Assembly (NCBI GenBank): GCA_963693315.1
Contig: OY856186.1
Span: forward strand, 374,051,663-374,115,662
Reading direction: 5' to 3'
Length of the DNA: 64,000 nt
DNA from: Diogma glabrata
Taxonomy: Eukaryota; Arthropoda; Insecta; Diptera; Cylindrotomidae
A program made the translations under genes and the position numbers. Position 1 is the first letter of the stretch, and every line of letters starts with the position of its first letter. The notes beneath the pieces were generated by a model that had not been told where the DNA came from, ran no database searches, and saw only the letters and a program-made list of their open reading frames with translations. Shown in pieces: positions 56,806-64,000 of this stretch.

Positions 56806-59800
56806 CTAAAAATAAGAAGAAAAAAAGTGTCGAGTTATTGTTTTAATTGACCAAGTTTTATTGATAGTTAAAAAAAACTATTCAGTTGTTGTAGCATTTG
56901 AAAAACAAAATATTCGTTCTTTCATCATTTTGAGTAGCTTATTTTTCTTAGTAATTGAGTTATCAAATGTTTTGCCTTGTCATATTATGTAGAAATATTT
57001 GATAAATATTAAAAAGTTTTCCCTGTTCAGTGGACAATCTGTCACTGTTACGTAGCTCAATCGATTCAATGAACTAAGGACTAATAACAAAAGGATTACT
57101 CAAAACGGCATGGGCTTAAGACCATATGTCGAACTCTGTCAGGTTGAATGATTCCGAACCAGTAGAATCTCAAAATTACACTTTATCTTACTTTATAACT
57201 GCCATACAAAAATACCCAAATGCCTTTCTTAGATGAAACCTACCAAGTTTACGCTCTTTTTAATCGTTTCACGTATGATAGATCGAATCGTTTCACGATG
57301 ATCGTTCACATATGATCAAAGGAAGAAAACAAAAAAAACAGCTCAGTTACGGGTAATTAGAGGAAGCAAAACCTTCGAAAAATTATGGGTCCTAGAGGGT
57401 TCAATTTCAATTATTGTTGGATTCTCAACAAACTACGCAATAGAACATGAAACTGTATGAAGCTACTAATTAAAGCTTAATTGGATTGCAAACCATTGAA
57501 CCTCTACATTAGCTTTCACAAATACGATAATACTGTTACTATTACTCAAACAAATACAAAAAAGTTTTCATTCAAAAAAGAAGCTCATTGACTAGATTAA
57601 AACAACAAAAACTTGATCTTGAACATTCGAACTTCCCCACTAAAGACGGCAGAAGTAGGTTTACGAAAACTGCATGGACGCACTAAGAAGTCCGAATTGT
57701 ACAAAAAGGTCTAAAGTAAGGAGTCTGCAAATAAATCTGTACGCGTTACTAATGGTCCTGGTAAATTTGAAACTTTATATCTAACGTTGCTCATTATTTT
57801 CCAACCAGAAACCATAAAAGGACAGCATACGAATAAAAGGTCTATCAGTCCACACACAATAGTTTCAACAAACGCCCGAATGTTTTTCTATAAACTGAGT
57901 TTGTTGATTTATTTGAATAACTTTTTTTTATTAATAGAACAATCACAATAAGTATCAAACAATCTCATCCAAAAACACTTTAAGGATATGTTGAAGAACA
58001 TGCAAATTTTGTTAACATAAAAGCAAGAAAATCACTTTACTGCCAATGTTCAAACTTCTGTGGGAGACTAGGTTGTATACCAACAGAAAAAACAAGACAT
58101 TTAAACAAGGAATATATGTTATAGCCCTAACATGTGTCATCTAGATGCCATAGACAATCTGAAACGGCTGTGTTGAAATTTTCAAATGTAAATTAAATAA
58201 TTTAAACACATTTATTACATTTCAGAATGTATTAATAAACATTTTTAATCATTTCGAATATTACAGTTTCTCTTCTAAATATATCTCATAATTCATTTTC
58301 TAAACCAACAACTTGAACTTTTCAAATTCAAAAATATTCTCCAAGCAACTAAATAACGAAAAGTATATTAGACATGCTCACAATAACGAAAATGTTTTTT
58401 CTTTAAGTTGTTAGATCTTGTTTGTTTTTTTTCGATCAAAATTTTATAAATGTCATGGACACATTTTTTATTCGTTCGATGGTTTACACTAAAACATTAA
58501 AGTTAAAAATAAAGTATAGTGTTTGTTTAAATAATAATAAATTGTTGTCATTTTTTTTATGTAAATGAGATTTTCCAGTTCTCACCGTATTTTCACAAAG
58601 AGGAAAGCTTTAAAATCATAAAAACTCCACGATTATTGTGAACCCAAAAACAGATACGACACCAAAGTGAACGGAAGATTACATCAACAAAACAAATCGT
58701 TATCTTCAAATCTTTTCGTTTTTCTTTGTAAAGAACAACCTCTTGTTCTGTGAATTTCGGTTTTTGGGTGTTTGTATCAAAATCAACTATTAAATTTACT
58801 ACACAGGAAATTCTAATGTGTAGTAATAGAAAGAAAGGAAGAGATCAATTTAAGTCTCATTAGAATTTCACTGGGATACAAGAGCAATTGCCGTAACTAA
58901 GCATACTACATTTGTATACGTGCAGATTAAACATATACAGGACGACGGACCCAAAGGTTATGCAAGGACGAAGTCCACACTTTTTTGATTTATGTAGAAG
59001 ACATCAATCAAGTGAGGCGCCCTCGAATAATTTTAACTTAAGTTATTTCGTTATTATTATTATTATTAATTTTTTTTATTTGTGCTATAGATTTGTTTTT
59101 TTGAAATAATAGGCTAATTAATGCCATAATTAAGAGATTCCCATCTCAAAGTTCGTTCGGAACCTTAATTTCCCGGCAAATTATTTTGGAATATAACTTT
59201 AGTTGACGTATAAAAGTACAAAGATATCACATTTAAATTGAAGATACAGACTTACGGAAGGATCACATTCGTCGATGGAAGCCTCCTGTAGATTTTGTTC
59301 GATAGAGATAGTGCAAAAACAATTTATAATCCCAAAACATTTTCTGGATGATCTTTGGGTCACCTATGAAGCAGACATGGAGTAAAGGTGGATACTTATT
59401 GTGTTTGTCTATTCGCCAAGCAATTTAAAATCAAACTCGCACTTGTTAAGAGTTCTTGGCTTTACTACCAAATTTGGAAATACAAAACAACAAATATTTA
59501 TGAGTTATTGTTTAAAAGACTTAAGGCTTTGAAGAGATTCAAGTAAAAGGTACAAAGTGGGTATGTTATCAGAGTCTTTACATCAGAAGACGAGCGGAAA
59601 CATTGCCAAGGTCCACCATGTATTTCAGTTTGTTGAACAACTTAACGACTGGTTAGTACGAGCTTTAAAGATTTTATGCCTATAGATAAGACCACTTGGA
59701 CCAGCAAAGGCGAAGCGTTTTACGCAGCTGTTCACCTCCATAAAAATTCATTTATTGAAATCTCTATTTTATTCATGAACCATTGTGTTTAAAACGGTTT

Positions 59801-62190
59801 ATCTTATTCTTGAATCAATGCGTTCAAACAACTTATCTTAGATACACAACTGATCGTTTTTTTCTATTTTTACATTTTTTTCTTCACCCGGTCCTGAGTG
59901 TTATCTACTATTTCTGTGTGGATTCAGTTGACTCATAAAATTTGTTGATATATACTAGGACATTAGTTTGAGAAGTAAATTGATGAATAGATTTCAAAAA
60001 TGTAAGCTGTGATAAAGAAAAAAAAGAAAAATCCAAATCCAAAAAAATTGTTTGTAGCTTTTGTGTATTAAAGAAAATATAAGATAAATTGCGATTATTT
60101 TTAAAGTTAGCAAAAACTTGTTTTTGTGATCCGTAGGAGAGGAATTGTATCATTTTGTTCTTCGTTTGAACATTATTACAATTAATTAATAATTTGTTTT
60201 ATTGTTATATTTCGAAATACAAATTATATTGAATGAATGGAAAAATGTTTTGGGTTTTTGTTGTGTATTGAATTATTCGTTAATTTGTTATAATCAAGTG
60301 ACGTGGCTATTTTATTTTGGTTAAATGTACTTTATTCTCTCGTGTTTTAAGAAAAAAGGAAACATGATAGTAATAAATGCAAATTCCTTGGATTCTGTGA
60401 AGTGAAATGCATATGTATAAATAAATAATATGGTAAATAAATTAATTAAATATGAAAAGATAGAAAATTCAAAAGCCGTTGTTTTCTATGGGGCTGGTTA
60501 GAGATTTGTTGTTTTTTCGTTTATAACACTTTTTGATTTAAATTTGATAAGATTGAGTATCAAGCCCGAGAGTTATTTTTTTCTGAAAATTTCAACAATG
60601 GGCGATCGCATTTTATTACATTCGTTGTGATATTTTTTTCTTTAACAAATTTTAACAATAGCCGAAGCCATTTTTGTTGCATCAGTTGTTTTACCAAATT
60701 CAACGTTTGCCAACGTCAGTATTACATCAGTTATTATATTTAATATTGTATTGATAACAAATTCAACGAATGCTGACATCAATTATTATCTTTGATATTA
60801 TATCTACAGCAAATTCAACGATTTATTCATTTATTCATTTATTCATTTACTCATTTATTCATTATATGATTATGTTGGTAAGGATGATAGGTTAAGTGGA
60901 TATCAATGAAATGAGGAGTGGGATCAGACCAATCATGGGGTGAGTTAAACCTTTATTTAGATTTTTTAACATAGTCGTTGTGGTTATATTGTCGTTGGTG
61001 TGATGACCTTGGCTTTGCCCTTTGGGCTCGTCAGAGTCTCTGTTTTTCCATCTTTCCGTCTAAACTGTCTTATTTGCGTGCAATTTTGTTCATTTGTACA
61101 GGATAAGGACGGAACATTGTTACTCGAATTTACATAACTGAAGTTTTTCGGATTACAACATTGCTTGGCACGCAGTCCCTTCGTTTGTTCCTGCTATTGG
61201 TTCACTATAGGATTCAGCGTTCCTTAGATATGGTATAGTGGAACAAAAGCTACACAAATGCCGTTAAAAGTCCGACGAAAAACATCTGAAAAGAGTTTTG
61301 AAAACTCGTAGCTAGCCTGATTGGGCTTGGTATAGAGGAGCTAAGCTTTTTAAAAGTTTTAAAATAAAAATTCGCATGATAAGCATTGCAACGCGACTAG
61401 GATAGATGATGTTGCATTAATGAGCACCTTGCAGATGGAGCGCTTCGCAAGATTATATAATCCAAGATTCTCCAACAACACTCTCATTTCTTCAAAAGGC
61501 GAAACAAACACAACTGGCAACACTCCTTCAGCAAAATTTGCCTGGTTGCATATTTAAACACTTAAAGAAAGGAAACTGAATGAACTCGATCAAGATAAAA
61601 AAAGTGATTTGGACTGGGCATTTTTTTCCCGAGCTAGCTATGATACAACAGTTCTATGACGGAATGTAAAAGTGGCTTGCCAAGCTTTTGGATATGTACC
61701 AAAATCTTAAAGGGACGTGGGTCGTCTTTATCTCAACATCAGAGAAATTTAACTTTTGATGAAATTCGTGTTCTAGATGATCCGAAATTTGAATCGTACC
61801 AGTTTTCGTTGACTTCATACTAGGCAAGTTTGTATATATTATAGGTCCGTGTTTATCAACAGGTGGTCCGCGGACCGTTAATGGTCCGCAGAAAAAGTTT
61901 AGTGGTCCACGAATTTCTTTAAATTTATTACCAGTAGCAATTTTAATTTAATCGAGGCCTTTTTTTTGCTCCCCAAATGTGAATATTAGTTCACAAATTA
62001 AAATTTCACAAAATAAAATTTTCTACGATAGCATATTCTTTTCTTTTTCATACAGGCTTAATGTCTTGTGTCTTAAATGTGTGGGCATTTGAAAAAACAA
62101 TTTAGGTTTTCGGCAACTACAAATGTAGGTTTATTTTTTTTCAACCATAATTGTGTGTGTTATTACTCTTAAAAGAACCAAATAAGCAGC
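56806..62190 (-). other. Presumed scabrous intron, no exon recognised
   Basis: No minus-strand exon in phase is visible, so this is probably intron. A tandem TTTATTCA run sits at about 60825-60865. Stretches at 58900-59720 and 61160-61830 are less AT-rich and may be old elements, but I cannot name them. Confidence 0.45.
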
Positions 62191-62242
62191 TGTTAATTTT
62201 ATTCTGTTGCTCGATTGATGCGGTAGTATTATGATCGTCAGG

Positions 62243-62386
62243 ATATAATATAACAATAATATAAAAATTCAAAAATTAAAGAAGCATTTGACAGACTTAC
62301 TTTAAAGTCATTTTGTTTATTGTTTTAATAATAATGTCAAATGCTTTATAATTTTTGAATTTTTATATTATTGTTATGTTATATTC
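62243..62386. repeat. Inverted repeat with about 50-bp arms
   Basis: Left arm 62243-62293 and right arm 62334-62386 are near-perfect reverse complements (ATATAACAATAATATAAAAA...GCATTTGACA). Loop about 40 nt. Confidence 0.75.
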
Positions 62387-62536
62387 TGGAGATGGGCCAA
62401 GCCCGAAATATATAGATTTTTTTAAAATAAAATATTCATATTAATTCAAAAAACCGGTGTAGTTGAGGATATACAAAAATAAATAAATAATAGTTTTTTT
62501 TCACAAACGAAATTCAATTCAATTTAACTGTAGTAC

Positions 62537-63342
62537 CCTCAGTATTCAAGAGAGGGACATGCGCGTTAGTTTGAATTTATTGTTTTTTAATTTATTTCAC
62601 AATTCAATACAATCAAATAAATTGTTTTATTGTGTTCCGCAGCGTTAACAGCTGTTTATTTTATTCTATTAAGGCTTATAACGCACACAATTATGGTTCT
62701 AAAAATAAACCTATATTTATATTTGGATGGAATATGTTGTATTTTTAACCTGTTTCCTTATTATTTCCACCGTGTGACAAATTTACACCATTTATTTATT
62801 TATTAAATTTTAAAGAAAAATAAACATTTTATGTAATCACAAAATGTAAATTTATTTTTAAAATAATTTAGGAAATTAAAATACACATAGTTTTTGGATT
62901 GGTTTTGATTTTTGGTCATTAGTAATAAAAAGTATGATTGAGTAACAAGTACAGTCTCAATGCAACGATTTTAATTATTAAATTTTAGTTATACAATTTT
63001 AAAAATTTAAAATAAATGTACATTTTGTAATTACAAAAAGTGTTCTTTGTTTCTTTAAAATTTAATAAATAAATAAATGTTGTAAATTTGTCACAAGGTA
63101 GAAATAATAAGGAGGTTGAAAATATAACATATTCCATCCAACTAAAAGTTATTGTGACACGGAACCAAACATATACTACATAAAATAAAAACTCCACTGA
63201 ACTGAAATAAATTTTTTTAATCGTAATTTATAAATAATTTCATTGTATTTTATATAACAATCAAAAATAACATTTTCGCTTTGATGATATAAAAAACAAT
63301 AAATTCAAACTAATGCTCATGTGCCTCTCTCGAATATTGAGG
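62537..63342. mobile_element. MITE-like element with nested inverted repeat
   Basis: 806 bp with terminal inverted repeats of about 53 bp (62537-62589 and 63290-63342; CCTCAGTATTCAAGAGAGG and CCTCAATATTCGAGAGAGG, few mismatches). Inside it a second inverted repeat of about 135-bp arms (62723-62860 and 63000-63140) starts GGATGGAATATGTT. The left and flanking parts are shared with 7255-7800. No transposase. Confidence 0.75.
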
Positions 63343-64000
63343 AAGGCAAAGGCTACTATGATTAAATTGAATTTAATTTCCATTGTGAAAAAATTAGTAT
63401 TTTTTATGATTGTTTTTTTGTTTCTCCATTTTTATTAGTATTTAGAACTTTGATGTCTTTCATTGTAGGTCATTTCATTTTTAAAATACCAAACAATTAA
63501 ATATGTATCGAAATTGAATAAATGTTACTAAATTGTTTGAAATTAATGGTACAACAAAATATCGTTTTAAAAAATAAATAAAATTAAACATAGAAAAAGC
63601 AAAAACGGTACCATATTGGTGAGACTTCGGTGTTCCTCCTAATTTCTACATAATCGAATTGCTCACAAACTATATGCTATCAACTTGAAATTTTCTACAG
63701 TTATACAATGTACTTGGTCCCGCCTACTCAAAACAGAACAGAAAAATTTCAAATTTTTGTTTTTATCTGTATTTTATAGACATAGATAAGGAGATAGTAA
63801 AACAAAAGATTTTTTTTAAAGGTTTCGAGTTTGATTTAGAAAAATCGAAAAATATTGAAATATATAAAAAAAATTCATTAAATTATCGACAGCTTAGTTT
63901 TTGAGTTATTACCAGTTTGTTTGTTTTCCTGCCTCCCCCTTAACGTCAAACATAACAAAAGAAAAAAATTGAAAAAATTCACGATTATAGGTTATGTTGT
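63343..64000. other. Repeat-derived flank and AT-rich end of window
   Basis: 63355-63510 matches 7660-7800 (family flank). The rest shows nothing recognised. Confidence 0.5.

Noticed and set aside
58912..59720. Less AT-rich stretch with short protein-like frames
   Set aside because: Resembles an old transposon in places, but no motif could be assigned.
59908..60153. 81-residue minus-strand frame as an upstream scabrous exon
   Set aside because: No coiled-coil heptads, no matching splice sites, AT-rich composition.
61160..61830. Less AT-rich stretch
   Set aside because: No convincing domain in any frame.

Overview
This 64-kb window is AT-rich eukaryotic DNA, very probably from an insect. 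It has spliced genes with GT/AG introns, long transposon-filled introns, Ty3/gypsy and BEL/Pao LTR elements, several non-LTR elements, and a terminal exon closely matching the insect neurogenic protein Scabrous. I see no bacterial or organellar genes, no rRNA or tRNA gene and no CRISPR array.

Host gene 1 (plus strand, about 558-30979, 5' end outside the window) encodes a fibrillin-like extracellular protein. I modelled nine exons by hand; all splice phases agree. They give 26 EGF modules, one Sushi/CCP module, two HYR modules and a short basic C-terminal tail. A 17.2-kb intron and a 7.6-kb intron are packed with mobile DNA. The domain order resembles Drosophila frac (CG7526), but this orthology is only a suggestion. 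Host gene 2 (minus strand, 56050-56805) is the last exon of scabrous, a fibrinogen-related domain; its upstream exons lie beyond the window. The two genes are transcribed towards each other.

Mobile DNA by region. 1-300: one copy of a repeat whose other copies form long inverted arms at 42.8 and 49.0 kb. 8176-14059: a complete, very young Ty3/gypsy element of CsRn1 type in antisense inside the big intron, with near-identical 461-bp LTRs, 4-bp target duplication, PBS, PPT, intact gag and pol and a textbook -1 slippery heptamer. 14.8-18.8 kb: an old gypsy integrase split by an R1-like LINE. 23.4-26.5 and 31.3-32.9 kb: two copies of a long non-coding repeat with internal arrays of about 140-bp units; the first is interrupted by a 1.08-kb MITE-like element that carries a 9-bp minisatellite, and the second copy shows the empty site. 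28.1-29.6 kb: a LINE RT/RNase H fragment. 33.5-33.9 kb: a PHD-finger LINE ORF1 relic. 35.4 kb: (TA)n. 38.9-39.6 kb: a second 9-bp minisatellite. 39.86-40.95 kb: a 5'-truncated RTE-like LINE. 41.3-42.7 kb: a gypsy pol relic. 42.76-49.03 kb: long inverted repeat arms enclosing a 149-bp tandem repeat and an internally deleted BEL/Pao element (43779-47769) with 297-bp LTRs and a 5-bp target duplication. 51.66-52.23 kb: a foldback element. 53.15-55.2 kb: a mag-like gypsy relic. 62.2-63.5 kb: inverted-repeat elements, one with a second copy near 7.3 kb.

Nothing I can see amounts to a new enzymatic system. The most informative items are the young CsRn1-type element with its visible frameshift and leader repeats, the EGF module opened by a 59-residue acidic insertion, and the nested inverted-repeat and MITE structures. 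All splice sites, element ends and identities were read by eye.
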